Assembly (NCBI GenBank): GCA_002007465.1
Contig: LNAC01000276.1
Span: forward strand, 1,947,961-2,011,960
DNA length: 64,000 bases
Direction of reading: 5' to 3'
From: Ailurus styani
Taxonomy: Eukaryota; Chordata; Mammalia; Carnivora; Ailuridae
Position numbers and translations under genes: made by a program. Of this stretch, positions 1-12,300 are shown piece by piece (the first letter of the stretch is position 1; each line of letters opens with the position of its first letter). A model generated the notes under the pieces. The model was not told the origin of the DNA. It saw nothing but the letters and a program-made list of their open reading frames with translations, and did no database searches.

Positions 1-118
1 GTATTCATATATCAATGGACATCTGGGCTCTTTCCATATTTTGACTATTGTGGACATAGCCGCTGTAAACATTGGGATGCAGGTGCCCCTTGGAATCACT
101 ATATTGGTATGCTTTGTT

Positions 119-322
119 GTTTTTTTTTTTTTAAGATTTTATTTATTTATTTGATGGAGAGAGAGAGAGATCACAAGTAAGCAGAGAGGCAGGCAGAGAG
201 AGAGGAGGAAGCAGGTTCCCTGTTGAGCCGAGAGCCCGATGTGGGGCTCGATCCCAGGACCCTGAGATCATGAACTGAGCCGAAGGCAGAGGCTTTAACC
301 CACTGAGCCACCCAGGCGCCCC
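119..322 (-). mobile_element. Can-SINE inserted in L1
   Basis: It starts with a poly-T/AAGATTTTATTTATT tail complement and ends with GAGCCACCCAGGCGCCCC, so it is a complete minus-strand copy. It interrupts the L1 at 1-850. Confidence 0.93.
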
Positions 323-582
323 AACTTTGGTATTCTTTGGATAAATACCTAGTAGTGCAATTGCTGGGCTATAGGGTATCTCTATTTTCAACTTTTTGAG
401 CAACCTCCATACTGATTTCCAGAGTGGCTGCACCAGTTTGCATTCCCACCAAGTGTCAAAGGGTACCCCTTTCTCCACATCCTCGCCAACGTCTGTTGCT
501 TCCTGACTTGTTGATTTTAGCCATTCTGACTGGTGCGAGGTGGTATCTCATCGTGGTTTTGATTTGTATTTCCCTGACTGGA

Positions 583-650
<68 letters not shown>
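583..650. repeat. (TG)n microsatellite
   Basis: About 33 uninterrupted TG units lie inside the L1 fragment. The valine/cysteine and threonine/histidine reading frames over it are artefacts of the repeat. Confidence 0.97.
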
Positions 651-651
<1 letters not shown>

Positions 652-850
652 GAGTTTACTAAGTTCTTTATAGATTTTGGATTCTAGCCCTTTATCTGAT
701 AAGACACTTGCAAATATCTTCTCCCATTCCATAGGTTGCCTTTTAGTTTTACTGACTGTTCCCTTTGCTGTGCAAAAGCTTTTTATCTTGATGAAGTCCC
801 AATAGTTCAGTTTTGCTTTTGTTTCTCTTGCCTTTGGATATGTACCCCAT

Positions 851-1332
851 TCAACTTTTCACAGGTGTTATTTCCATATGGATATACTTATCACACGTTA
901 GGGAAGAGAAAAAAAATGCAACAGCATTTTCCTTGATTAAAGAACAAATGAAGTCTAACCAGTCCATTTCTCCGTGTTAATTTATGGTTTCATAGTGGTG
1001 CAGAAATTAATGTGATTTGCTAATCATTAGTATCTCATTTGACCCCACAGCAACCCACATCATCTCTGTCATCATACAAATGAAGAAAGTTAAGCAAGGG
1101 AGCACAGAGTCTTTTCTGATCTCACATGGCTCCTAATAACAATGAAATCTTTCACTTTGAATGTTAATATAGGCCACCACCATTCTGGGTATTGTTCAAA
1201 AACGTAAAACTCAGAATATTCTGTAAAGTAAGTATGCACGGTTTTACAAATATGACATCAGAACTTACACATAGGACTAAAAAGGCAACATAGTGTTCCA
1301 TTTACATGATATTCTTTGGAAAAATGCAAAGG
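851..1332. other. AT-rich intergenic stretch
   Basis: No ORF, RNA gene or repeat that I can name. It may contain further degraded L1 at its left end. Confidence 0.5.
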
Positions 1333-1500
1333 TAGGGGGCCTGGGTGGCTCAATTGGTTAAGCATCTCCTTCAGCTCCAGTCATGATCCCAGGGTCCTGG
1401 GACAGAGCCCCACATCAGGCTCCCCACACCCCGCTTGTGTTCCCTCTCTCACTGTCTCTCTCTCTCTTTCTCAAATACATAAATTTTTAAAATCTTAAAG
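1333..1500 (+). mobile_element. Can-SINE
   Basis: Plus-strand copy with the head GGGGCCTGGGTGGCTCAATTGG and a short AAATTTTTAAAATCTT tail. It is somewhat diverged. Confidence 0.88.
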
Positions 1501-2817
1501 ATACCAGAAGAAACCAATAAACATACAAATGAATTAAAAGTAAGAAAATGTCTGATAAATATTTCATAGATGAAAGACCAGAGGTTCTCAATATCATTGG
1601 TAATTAGTAAAAAGCAAGACGTAATCACAAGGCAATCCTGTTTCACATGTACTATAGAGGCAAATATTCTGCAATTGCAGTATTGTCAATCATGAAATAA
1701 ATAAACGTATGTAAGAATAGTGGGAGAGTCAATTCACACATTTAATAGGCACTTCCTATAAATTTGAAATTATCTGTAGACTCCAACTCAGTAATTTTTC
1801 TCCAATGTATAGAGAATTTGTTATGCATGGTCATTTGGAAGTTGAAACAGGAATGATAGAAGCAGAATTTTTTACAAGACGAAAACAAACTTGAAACAGC
1901 TCCAAAACTATAAACACTGGAATGGGTAAGTAAATGGGTGACCCCCACCCTCAGATGCCTGCACGTATGAAAACAGACCAAGGCAAACAAACCAGTGATG
2001 ACCGTATTCCTGGTAATTCTATTAATACCCTTTCATGAAAAGCTCAAAAAAAAAAAAGGCGGGGCAGAGTTAAACAAAGCATTACTTAGTGATGAATAAT
2101 AGATGGCAAAGCTACGAAGAATAACTATAAATTTCCCAATAGTGGTCACATCAGGGAGTAGGAGGGAAAGGAAGAAGAGTGGACACATTGGAAGTCTAAT
2201 ATCTGCCCAAAGTCTATTGAGGATTATGTCCAATCTCCGTAGGTTATATAGTATTAATATTTAAGCTTAAGGTAGGACATTTATGTAATGTTTTCAAAGT
2301 ATGAGATACCACACTATAAAAACTTAAAGAGTCATTTACATGTGAAAAAGAGTACAATTTAAAAATATTTTTTTTATCCTATTATCTGACCAGCTATCTA
2401 GTTTTCGTTTTAGTCATTTTGGAAGTATTCGTAAGTCTTTTAACTGGGTGCATTTAACTTGACTTTGTATTCATTTGAGTAGCAAATGATTGGTTATGGG
2501 CCCAGTCTGTAAAAAGAATGGGTGACATGAAATTATACCATCATATGCACCTTGCTATGAAAAGAGCTGCAGGAATTTATTTCCAATTATACAGAATCGA
2601 AGCATATATTAGTGTGTAAGCCTTGTTACCTTTGTATGTCTAAGGGAAGAAAAATGTAGTTGAAATTGCTTCTCTTTACGTAAACTCTGTACAAAAACTA
2701 ATAAAATTGAAATCTGGAGGGGGCAAACAGACATGAATGCTAGCGGGTGTGCTAGGAGAGAGTTTTAAGGCAGATTTCTAAATCTCAGGCTGATTCTTTA
2801 AAACATGGTGTTCATTT
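1501..2817. other. AT-rich non-coding DNA
   Basis: Only short ORFs without recognisable domains. I see nothing assignable. Confidence 0.5.
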
Positions 2818-3000
2818 AGAGGCACCTGGCTGGTGCAGTGGTTAAGTGTGGGAGTCTTGGTTTCAGCCCAGGTGGTGATCTCAGGGTCCTGAGATTGAGC
2901 CCCTCCCCAGACTCCACCTCTGCTTGAGATCCTCTCTCCCTCTCCCTCTGCCCCTCCCCACCGAGCTCTATTGCTTTCTTAAATAAATCTTTAAAAAACT
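2818..3000 (+). mobile_element. Can-SINE, older copy
   Basis: Head GAGGCACCTGGCTGGTGCAG and tail AAATAAATCTTTAAAA. The internal box is diverged (GGTGATCTCAGGGTCC), indicating an older insertion. Confidence 0.88.
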
Positions 3001-3076
3001 TGCTGTTCGTTTGTAAACAATATATATATTAACCATGTTTTATTTTTAATATCTTATAAATCAAATGAGTAATAAA

Positions 3077-3264
3077 TTTTTAAAAGATTTTATTTATTCA
3101 TCTGAAAGAGAAAGAGAGCGGCAGAGGGAGCAGCCGCCAGAGGCAGAGGGAGAAGCAGGCTTCCTGCTGAGCCGGGAGCCCAATGTGGGACCCGATCCCA
3201 GGACCCAGAGATCATGATCTGAGCCAAAGGCAGACGCTTAACTAACTGAGCCACCCAGGCGCCT
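3077..3264 (-). mobile_element. Can-SINE with target-site duplication
   Basis: Minus-strand copy flanked by GAGTAATAAATTTTT on the left and GAGTAATACATTTTT on the right. Confidence 0.92.
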
Positions 3265-3772
3265 TGAGTAATACATTTTTAACGAGAACCCTCTTTTCTA
3301 CATGCTGTCTCTGAGCACTAATTTTTATGAAAGAGGACATTAAAACCATAAAATACGAATTTTTTCAACTGTGTAAATAAAATAAGCAATAGTGTTTCCT
3401 TCCACCAGCTCTTAAACTGGTAAGTATTTTCTTCACAGGGAAGCACATTAAATGCACTAGGAATTTTTACTCAATCTGTTATGCATATTAAATTTCTGGG
3501 TCCGTTCCAAATTTATTGAAGCTTTTGCTCTTTTCTAAGAGTTAAGCTGGCCCGAGGGATATCATAGCCATTCACATTTCAAAGTCTTTAGCGATACACT
3601 AACACATGGATCTGCAATTAACTTCCTTCTAGTGTAAAATGTGAACCTGAGAATTTTAATAAACACATTTGGTAACTCGTTGTTCTGAGAAAAGTTCCTG
3701 TGGCCAGGCTCAAGCTGCAGGGTTCAAATTTCCCGCCAGCTCCGGGCCCTCGTTGGCTGGACTTTCCTGATC
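3265..3772. other. Intergenic DNA upstream of the first CpG island
   Basis: Base composition rises in GC from about 3,700 on. No gene is recognised. Confidence 0.45.
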
Positions 3773-3787
3773 CAAAGCAGCAGGTGA

Positions 3788-3995
3788 GGGGCACCTGGGT
3801 GGTTCAGTGGGTTAAAGCCTCTGCCTTCGGCTCAGGTCATGATATCAGGGTCCTGGGACCGAGCCCCGCGTCGGGCTCTGTGCTCAGCGGGGAGACTGGT
3901 TCCTCCTCTCTCTGCCTGCCTCTCTGCCTACTTGTGATCTCTCTCTCTCTCTGTCAAATAAATAAATAAAATCTTTAAAAAACAAAACAAACAAA
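3788..3995 (+). mobile_element. Can-SINE with target-site duplication
   Basis: Flanked by CCAAAGCAGCAGGTGAG on both sides (about 3,773 and 4,003). It lies just upstream of the ZNF556-type promoter. Confidence 0.95.
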
Positions 3996-4019
3996 AAAAC
4001 CCCAAAGCAGCAGGTGAGT

Positions 4020-5110
4020 GGGGTGAGGCAGCCTAGATGAGGCCCCAGCCCCGTCCACCGCCAAGCATCCCAGCGAATCCAGTGCCTGCACTGCATGTGG
4101 TGAAGTCACTGCCAAATGTCTGGGTTCTGAAAGAGCACAGACCCATGGGTTGGTCACCTTGCACTCCCAAGCCAACCTCTGGCCCTCGAGGACACCAGGC
4201 CCTCCTGGCCTGTCCCGTCTCGGCCCGGCCCAGCCAGGCTCGGGCACCCCTCGCTCTCCGGAGGAAGATGACTTGCTCCATGGGGAACCGGAGTCTGGAA
4301 ACGGGGTGCCAGGGAGCTGCAGGAAGTCGCCGAAGGTCCTCCTCGAGGAATTAGAGCTAGCTCGACTTGGACACAAAGGTCCCTATGGTGACCCGCCGGA
4401 AGAGGCCTGCCACGTGTGTGCCAGCCGCGCGGACTCGTCCTACCAGGGGCCCCGGGGCGAGGGGGTTGGACTATCCCACGGGGCGGGCTGGGGCACTGTC
4501 CAATCAGGATCCGAGGGCTGGGAGCACCGTCCAATCAGAGCAGGGGGCGGGCACGCTCCTGCCGGGCGGGCCGGGCTCGCAGACAGCCCGAGGCTCTCGT
4601 GTGCACCTGCCCCTCGCCGCAGCAGGTGTCTTGAGTCCGCCTCGCTCTCACCTGCGCGGGCCGCGGAGCCACGGCGAGGACGCGGGGCGAGCCCGGAGCG
4701 GGGCTGAGAGATGGTGAGTGCGCGGGGCTGGGCCGACCCCGGGAGAGGCCGGTGCCGGCTGGGGGTGGCCCGGGTTCCTCCTCTTCTCCCACCCGGATCC
4801 CGAGTCCGACCCGAGTTTCCGCCCTTGGCCGCGGGGTGAGGTCCCGGCGTCCTGTCCCATCCGGGCGTGGGTCTGGGTTCTCAGAACTGTCTGGGTGACC
4901 AGATAAGCGCAACTGCTGTCCCCCCGGGGGTGGGGGCATCTCAGTGCCCGGTCGGCTCCTCCCAGAGGACAGCCTTGGGGTCAGGCGAGGAATCTGGGGA
5001 GACCTGCTTAGGGCCCTGGGCTCGGACAGATCCCCTGGTAGGTCCTCGATCCCTAAGCGCCCCGACCCCAGTTCTCATTTCCTGGAGGGACTTTAGTGGT
5101 CAGCCGACCC
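4020..5110 (+). promoter_or_regulatory. CpG-island promoter of the ZNF556-type gene
   Basis: About 1.1 kb of GC-rich, CpG-dense sequence surrounds the first exon. Two CCAATCAG boxes lie at about 4,500 and 4,531, roughly 180-210 bases before the initiator ATG at 4,711. There is no convincing TATA box, as is usual for KRAB-ZNF housekeeping-type promoters. The many overlapping reading frames here are composition artefacts. Confidence 0.8.
4711..4713 (+). CDS. ZNF556: ZNF556-type gene, coding part of exon 1 (ATG only)
   Basis: The ATG is followed directly by the splice donor GTGAGTGCGC at 4,714. A first coding exon that ends right after the start codon is the standard architecture of KRAB zinc-finger genes, and it gives phase 0 into the KRAB exon at 16,258. 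The transcription start was not determined; the 5' UTR lies in the CpG island. Confidence 0.78.
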
Positions 5111-7071
5111 GATGCTGCTATTGAGGGGAAGAGAAATGGTTCCTGCCCTCTGGGTTCTCGCAGTGAAGGGAGCAAAACCGAAGGACGGAGAAAACCCACC
5201 CAGTGAGCCAGGGTGGCAACCTTCAAAGCAAAATACACTGCAGACCTGCAGTGGGGCAGGGCCCAATACCCTTTTGGGAGGGTGTTCGGGAGCCTTTCAG
5301 AGAACAGGTGGTGGGGGGTGGATGTCCCACGTGGTAGAATGGCCTCGCTTGACCCTTGAGTCATCCGTGTCCGTGTTCCAGTTCTGCACTGCCCCTCCCT
5401 GGGCTTGTCATCTTGAAAAGATTGATTTGGTTATTGGAGCCTCAGGTTTTTCAGTACATGTAAAATACATTTTACTAACAGACTTTCAAAGATTAGATAA
5501 AATATTTGCAAAGTAACAAGGGAGGGGTCGATTTCGGGAAAAAAATTTAAAAGATCGAGTCTTACATTGCATTTGTTAGAAATTCTTTTGTGTCTTTTTT
5601 CTCTGCTGGAGCGTGTGTGGTTAAGTTTCTCACATCTGTTGTTTTCTTTTTGGAGATGACAAATGGAATTCCAGAGCTTAGCCCTGAGGACACTAGTGGG
5701 GAAAAGAATCTAAGAGAAACAGAGAAACCCTCTCTCCCATTATGAATGCATAGAAATGAATGCATTTCCACACAAAAAACGTTTGACATATTAATTGGTG
5801 ATTTACAAACACTCACCAAAAATGTCAGCTATTTTTTTATCAGAATAGAATAATTCTATTCTGTCTGGTATTATTGGACTTCAGAGATTCATGCTAAATC
5901 CCGACAACCTGGACTGGGGATAGGGGCCCTGCCCAGTGACTCCAAGCTAAGTAAGCCGAGCCAAGCGACAGCCGAAGGGAATGAAATGGTTTCTCTGGAA
6001 TGTTTCTTCTGTGCCGGTGTCCCAGGCTGCCCACACCATCTGGAGGAGGAGTATGTGTGCCCTAGAAAAACTGCAGGGCACTGAAAAATGTATGGGGCTG
6101 GCGATGATGCCCTTTCGAGGTCATGCTTGCCGCTCCCCCTCCTATTTCTAAATAATACATTTGGGGTGGGCACACACACAGGTGGTGCCCTCAGAGCCTC
6201 GTTTGTGCGCACGGAGAACATCGACCAAGGTCAGATGTAGAGGAATACTCTTTTGGGGTCTGTCTCCTAGAGAAAGAGTTATGAATGTGGGGGTTCTTTT
6301 GGGGTCGAGCCTTAAACGGACTCCAGCCAAGAGTTTCCTGGCGACTGAGAATGGAAGTCTGGAGAGGTAGCCTTTCCATGCTGCTGGGTGTGGAGAGGAG
6401 GGCGTGGGGAGCGCCGGTGTTCATCCCTGCATCTGCTCAGGCCTCCCTACCCTCCATTGCGGGGGCCTGACCAGCAGACGGCTGGGATTTCTGCCGCGAG
6501 GTTCTGGACCCCAAGCCTGTGAACGTTGTCGCCTTTTGAACATGGTGGGTTCTCTCTGCGAACAGTGGATGAGTGAGTGGCTTTATCTGAGCCAGTGGAA
6601 ACATTTGGTTTTCTCTCATTCTGATTTCTATATTGAATGTTACTGCTGTATAACTCCAGTCTCCCTAAATGTTTGGCCTTTTCACTTCCCTGTTTGAGGG
6701 TGTAAGACTTTTATTTTCTTGGGTGCGTAGAAATGGATTGAGAGATAAAATAGAAGACAAGAGAATCCTGGAAGCACACAACATTTTTCTTCCTTTTTTG
6801 ACAAGAGAATGTCCAGATGGGAGATGGCTGTGTTTAAACTCTCAAGTTAATTTTTCACTTTTCCCATAATTTTTATATCAGTGATTGTCTCTATAGAGTT
6901 ATGAAATTTAAAATGTACTTTTCCTAAGACAATCCTTATTTTAACCAATATGAGGAAAGTTACCTTTGGCGTTGCAAATCCTTGAAAATCATAGTGCATT
7001 GAATGGGTTAGGTCCAAACCCCTAATGTGTGAAGTACCCTACTCATTTTTGAAAATACTCCTCAGTTTGAG
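5111..7071. other. Intron 1 of the ZNF556-type gene, unique-looking part
   Basis: About 2 kb with no repeat I can name and no protein-like ORF. It lies between the first exon and the first intronic SINE. Confidence 0.5.
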
Positions 7072-7290
7072 GGGCACCTTGGGCGTGCACTTGGTTAAGT
7101 GTCTGACTCTTGGTGGCAGCTCAGGTCATAATGTCAGGGTTGTGAGGTTGAGTCCCACGTCTGGCTCTAAGTCAGGCTCTGAGCTCAGCATGGGGTCTGC
7201 TTGAGATTCTCTCTCCCCCTCTGGGCCTCCCCCCCACTTTCTCTCTCTCTCTTCTCAAATAAATAAATATTAAAAGAGAAAAAATACTCC
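7072..7290 (+). mobile_element. Can-SINE with target-site duplication
   Basis: Flanked by AATACTCCTCAGTTTGAG and AATACTCCCCAGTTTGAG. The head is slightly diverged (CACCTTGGGCGTGC). Confidence 0.92.
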
Positions 7291-7721
7291 CCAGTTTGAG
7301 ATAGAGTGGAAACAACGACTATGTCACCTGTCCTTTTAGTTGTAAAGATGTTTGAGATGTTTGAGATGTTTTATTTTTCATGGTTTACACTTTCATAAAC
7401 TTTACTTTTCAGGGAGTTGTTAACCTTAAAAATCAATGTCAGTCTCTTTAGTAGCAAAAATGGGTTTATTTGGGAATAGCAGAGAATTGTAATTTGGGAC
7501 ATGCAAGCTCTAGCAAAACCATAGGCATGTCCAACAAACAAAGGAGAGGAACATTACTTTTTTGTAGAAGGAGGAAGTTTGGAGGGTTTGTTTTGGACAA
7601 AAGTCTATTGGACAAAGGGGGATGAGAATTTCTCTGAGTTTTGGTGACAGTTTTTCTTCTTGAATTGCAGGGGTAGTCAATTTCTTTTCTCTCCCACCCC
7701 TTTTAAGGATTCTCCATTCTT

Positions 7722-7915
7722 TTTTTTTTAAAAGATTTTATTTATTTATTTGACACAGAGAGATCACAAGTAGGCAGAGAAGCAGGCAGAGAGAGAGGAG
7801 GAAGCAGGCTCCCTGCTGAGCAGAGAGCCCTATGTGGGACTCGATCCCAAGGACCCTGAGATCATGACCTGAGCCGAAGGCAGAGGCTTAACGCACTGAG
7901 CCACCCAGGTGCCCA
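7722..7915 (-). mobile_element. Can-SINE with target-site duplication
   Basis: Minus-strand copy flanked by GGATTCTCCATTCTT on both sides. Confidence 0.95.
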
Positions 7916-7932
7916 GGATTCTCCATTCTTAT

Positions 7933-8050
7933 TTTTTATTTTATTTAAAAATTTTTTGATAGTAGGCTCTACGTGTAATGTGGGGCTCGGGCACACACCC
8001 CTGAGATCCAGAGTCTCACGCTGTGCTGACTGAGCCAGCCAGACGCCCTA
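7933..8050 (-). mobile_element. Old Can-SINE-like fragment
   Basis: Minus-strand, short and diverged. It ends in TGAGCCAGCCAGACGCCCT and lacks the CT-rich middle of the young copies. Confidence 0.7.
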
Positions 8051-8378
8051 GGGGTAGTCAGCTTCTTACAAGAGATGCAATGGGCATCTCTTCCTGTCAG
8101 GCTCTGTACTTGACAGTTCTTTCCTGTAGAGTCTTCTGTTGGAGTCTGTAATGGGCAGTCCTTGTAATGGAGGTGGAATGGTATGGCTCCCCCGTTTGGC
8201 CCCCCAGCTCCATCTGATTTTTTTTTCCTTTTTGGGTTTTTCTTTCCTTTTTTCTTTTTTCATTTATTTTTTTTTTCTTCCAACTCCATTTTAGTGAGGC
8301 TTACCTTTATTAACTTTCACAGGATTAAATCTTAAAACCACAGTTTAAAGTGGTTCCCAAATAGACATAAAAACTATT

Positions 8379-8570
8379 TTTTAAAAGATTTTATTTATTT
8401 GGCAGAGAGAGACACAGCGAGAGAGGGAACACAAGCAGGGGGAGTGGCAGAGAGAGAAGCAGGCTCCCCGCTGAGCAGGGAACCCAGTTCGGGGCTCGAT
8501 CCCAGAACCCTGCGATCATGACCTGAGCGGAAGGCAGACGCTTAATGACTGAGCCACCCAGGTGCCCCAG
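8379..8570 (-). mobile_element. Can-SINE
   Basis: Minus-strand copy flanked by imperfect direct repeats around ATAAAAACTATT. Confidence 0.92.
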
Positions 8571-8598
8571 AAATAAAAACTATTAAAAAGCAAAATAT

Positions 8599-8793
8599 AG
8601 GGGTGCCTGGGTGGCTCTGTCAGTTAAACATCAGACTCTTGGTTTCGGCTCAGGTCGTGATCTCAGGGTCGTGGGATTGAGTCCTGTGTTGGGCTCTGTG
8701 CTCAGTGTGGAGTCAGCTTGAAATTCTCTCTCTCTCTCTCCACCCCCTTTGAGTGCTCTCCCTCTAAAATAAAACAACCAATCGTTTTTAAAA
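8599..8793 (+). mobile_element. Can-SINE with target-site duplication
   Basis: Plus-strand copy flanked by AAAGCAAAATATA on both sides, only about 30 bases from the previous minus-strand SINE. Confidence 0.93.
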
Positions 8794-10120
8794 AAGCAAA
8801 ATATAACTTATATAGATTTCTCTTTATGTGAAGTCAATACTGTATGTAAAGTTTTAAAAACCCTGCAAGACACTGAAAATCGAACCCAGGACGACTTCCT
8901 GCCAGCGTGTCCTGGTCCACGCCAGCCCCACCCCAGCCACCGTCAGACAACCAGCTTTAATAATTTCTTGTGCATTTTTATCAGTGTCTCTTTCTATAAA
9001 AAGAAACAGAAGTGCAAAAGTTTTTCTTTTGTTATAGGAAAGGTAATATGTACACAAGACAACATACTTCTCGTATTTGTTCTGATTGTCCTGCAGACCT
9101 TTTCATATAACCTCAGATGTCTTTGATTTTCAAGTTTATGCAACCAGTTGTCTCTAATTAGGGACTTGATCTACATTTAATATTTTTCTATCAAGATTTG
9201 TTAATCAAAACTGACTTTTTCATATTACCTGGTAAGCAAACATACAACAAGTGTTATTTTCCAGCCTTGATTAATGCTTTAACTTTTATGGTGAAATTTA
9301 TCAAATTTAGAATGCATATAAAGTTTTATTGGACACCTAAAAACTAATCACAGTGTAAACATCTGTGGATTCACTACAAAGATTCATGAATGGGCTGTGG
9401 GTAGCTGTAAGTCTCCCGAAATGACCCTCCCTGAACTCACCACTGTCTTGTCCCATTGATGACTACTGTTTGTTTATTTGCTTAATCTTCACACCTTTAC
9501 CTTTTATGATTTTTTTACTAAGCAGTGTTCTGCATCATTTTATTTCTTTGGGAAATTCAGGAAATAAGTATTAATGGAAATACATTGAAAAGGCTTTCCT
9601 ATGGTTCTTTGCCTTCTTTCTGAAAGCACCAGTCATTCAGTTTGTTCTTTCATTCCAGTACTTATAGGGTTTGGGTTTTTCAAGTTTATCTGTTGGCTTT
9701 TGTGAAAAATGCCACTCCTGTGGAGTCTTGTTTCAGTGCCCGAGGCCAAATATGTAGTACGTTGGCCACATATTGGAGGAAAATCTCTGGATTATAGGTC
9801 GTGGCCACGCTCAAATTTATGAGATATTCCCAATTAAGTGTACCAGTTGGTTCTCCAAACATGTCTGCATAACTGCTTATTTCTTCGTGTGACCATCAAC
9901 ACCTGAGATTATCTAATTTAGTAATTTTTGCGCTTCTTGGTTTGAAATAAGCTCTATTTGAGATTTTATTGTGCTATTTGCTCATTACCAATGAGGTTGA
10001 GTCTTTTTTCATATGTGGTCTTACATCTTTTGTGATACATGTTTTAGTCATTTTATATCTGTATGTGTTACAAATATCTTTATCTCAGATTGTGGTTTAC
10101 CTTTTCAGTTTCTTAATTTT
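8794..10120. other. AT-rich intronic DNA
   Basis: No gene is recognised. The segment from about 9,800 on has the look of a degraded antisense L1, which I could not confirm by eye. Confidence 0.45.
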
Positions 10121-10123
10121 ATT

Positions 10124-10540
10124 TTTTAAAAGATTTATTTATTTATTTATTTGAGGGGCCTCTGGGGGGCTCAGTCAGTTAAGCGTGCAACTCTTGGTTT
10201 GGGCTGGGGTCATGATCTCGGGGTCCTGGGATCAAGCCCCACGTTGGGCTCCCTCAGAGTGGGGAGTCTGCTTCTCCCTCTGCCCCTCCCCCTGCTTGTG
10301 CTCTCTCTCTCAAATAAATTAGTGAAATCTTTTTTTAAAAGTATTTATTTATTTGAGAGAGAGAGAGAGAGTAGAGGTAGGGTCAGAGGGACAGAGAGAG
10401 AGAGAATCTCAAGCAGACTCCCTGCTGACCACAGAGCCTGACCCTGGCTCCATTTCATAACCTTGAGATCATGACCTGTGCTGAAACCAGAGTTGGGCAC
10501 TTAACCAACTGCATCACCCAGGCGCTCCTGTCTTTCACAC
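10124..10540 (-). mobile_element. Can-SINE (minus) split by a second Can-SINE
   Basis: The minus-strand tail at 10,124-10,153 is interrupted by a plus-strand SINE and resumes at about 10,340. It ends with GCATCACCCAGGCGCTCC. TATTTATTTATTTGA is repeated at the two junctions. Confidence 0.85.
10154..10339 (+). mobile_element. Can-SINE nested in a Can-SINE
   Basis: Plus-strand copy with head GGGGCCTCTGGGGGGCTCAG, inserted in the A/T tail of an older minus-strand copy. Confidence 0.88.
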
Positions 10541-10559
10541 TTAAATATAGAATAAAGCA

Positions 10560-12300
10560 GTTATTGTTCATGGACTAGATAGGAATAGTGCAGTTTTCCC
10601 AGCTGGATACCAATTTCTCCCTGTCCCATATATTACAATGTACATCATTTTTGCCACTGCTCTGTGATGCTTGTTCTGTCACTTATCAAACATCCATGTA
10701 CATGCGGGTCTCTTCAGGATTCTTTTCCTGCCCATGAATCTAGTTGTTTATCCCTATACGAATAACATATTGCCCAGATTACTGTGGTTTGAAATTCCTT
10801 GATGTATTTGGAGAGCCTCTACTTTGTTCTTAAGAAAATTTTATCTTTTTTGGACATTTGTTCTTTAAAAAAAAAAAGATTTATTTATTTATTTGACAGA
10901 GAGAGAGAGAGAGATCACAAGTAGGCAGAGAGGCAGGCAGAGAGAGGAGGAAGCAGGCTCCCCGCTGAGCAGAGAGCTGGATGCGGGGCTCGATCCGAGG
11001 ACCCTGAGATCATGACCTGAGCCAAAGGCAGAGGTTTTAACCCACTGAACCACCCAGGTACCCCTGGACATTTGTTCTTTCTATTAGGTTTGGAGAAGTT
11101 GTTTTTGTGAAGTCCTGGAAAATCATTTCTGAGGATTTACTGGAATCTTATAAAGACTACGGATTTCTTTTTAGGGAGCTGACATCTTGGTGACATTGAA
11201 TTCTTCCTAAGAACATGTCCTGTCTTTCTATTTATTTAATTCCACTTTGAGATTATCCAATAAAGTTGAGTTTTTGGCCCATTAGTATCTTTTTATACCC
11301 TTTATTAGAATTCTTTATTATGTGTTAGCTTAAAAAAAAGCTTTATTACGATACAATTTACACACCGTACAATTCACCAATTTAAAGTGTACAGTTCAGT
11401 CCTTCCTGTTTATTCACAGATACAAGCAACAATCACCACGGTTGATTTTAGTTCGTTTTTATCTCCTCAAAAGAAACCTCATGCCCTTTATCTATCACCC
11501 TCCATCCTGCGCTTAGCCATAAATAACTGCTGATGTACTTTTTGCCTCTTGAGAATTTCTTATTCTGGACGTTTCATGAGAGTGGAGTAACATACTTTGT
11601 AGTTCTTTTCCTACAAGTTTAAATCGAGAGACTTTATTCAGTCATTGTGCTTTTTAACTCCAGAGTTTTCATTTGGTTCATTTAGAATAATTTCTCTCTG
11701 TTTATTCTCTCTCTTTATTGACATTATTTGGTGCATCATGGTTGTCATATATTCCTTATATCTTTAATCATGATTTCCTTTAGTTCTTCGAACATATTTA
11801 TAATAGTTATTTTGAAGCCGTCTTCTGTTAAATCCAGTATCTGTTTGCTCTCAGTTTCTGTTGCCTTCTTATTTTTCTGCAGTAAGAATCACAATGGCCC
11901 TTTTTCTTTTTTGCATGCCTTGTAGTTTTTCGTGGGAAACTGGACACTATAGGTAATATATTTTAGCAACTTTGGGTACTAACCCCTAACCTCTGGGGCC
12001 TGTGACTGTGTGTGCTTATGTGTGCTTCCTTGGTGACTGGGTGGATTATTTTAGTCAAATCTATTTCACTCCACTCCCAACCCCTGTAGAATTAAGCCTC
12101 TGATATTCCTTCTCAGTCACCCTGGGATGGCAGTAGTATTGGCAGGGTTTCTTCTTTACTCTCCTTGACTTTCCACTGTTAAGCAGTTAAGCTCCACTAA
12201 TTGTCAGCTGACGGCTTTATAGTTTTGAACCTGCCATGGTGTGTACTTTGCTCTATGTAATCCAGTCAAATTTGGACTCCTTTGAAGGAATAGTTCCACG
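10560..12300 (-). mobile_element. Old L1-type debris, interrupted
   Basis: The segments at 10,790-10,866, 11,066-11,330 and 11,640-11,950 read like antisense ancient L1. 11,330-11,600 resembles the widespread L1M 3'-end sequence around CAATTCACCAATTTAAAGTG. Boundaries and subfamily are uncertain. Confidence 0.5.
10867..11063 (-). mobile_element. Can-SINE with target-site duplication
   Basis: Flanked by TGGACATTTGTTCTTT on both sides, a perfect 16-bp duplication. Confidence 0.96.

Larger units (their letters stand above)
1..850 (-). mobile_element. L1 fragment, 3' part of ORF2, split by a SINE
   Basis: Read on the minus strand, 322-480 encodes an L1 ORF2 C-terminal signature ([16 protein letters not shown], then LLGIYP). 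The text at 480-580 and 650-845 is the usual reverse-complement L1 ORF2 sequence. A SINE is inserted at 119-322 and a TG microsatellite sits at 583-650. The reading frame is broken, so this is a dead copy. Confidence 0.85.

Noticed and set aside
424..732. Protein-coding frames over the TG repeat
   Set aside because: They exist only because of the (TG)n tract within an L1 fragment.
3788..3850. tRNA genes
   Set aside because: The many tRNA-like heads with A- and B-box-like text belong to SINEs; none has a complete, foldable tRNA with an anticodon arm and proper 3' end.
4033..4939. Several 70-185-codon ORFs in the first CpG island
   Set aside because: Low-complexity proline/arginine/glycine composition on both strands, typical of GC-rich promoter DNA.
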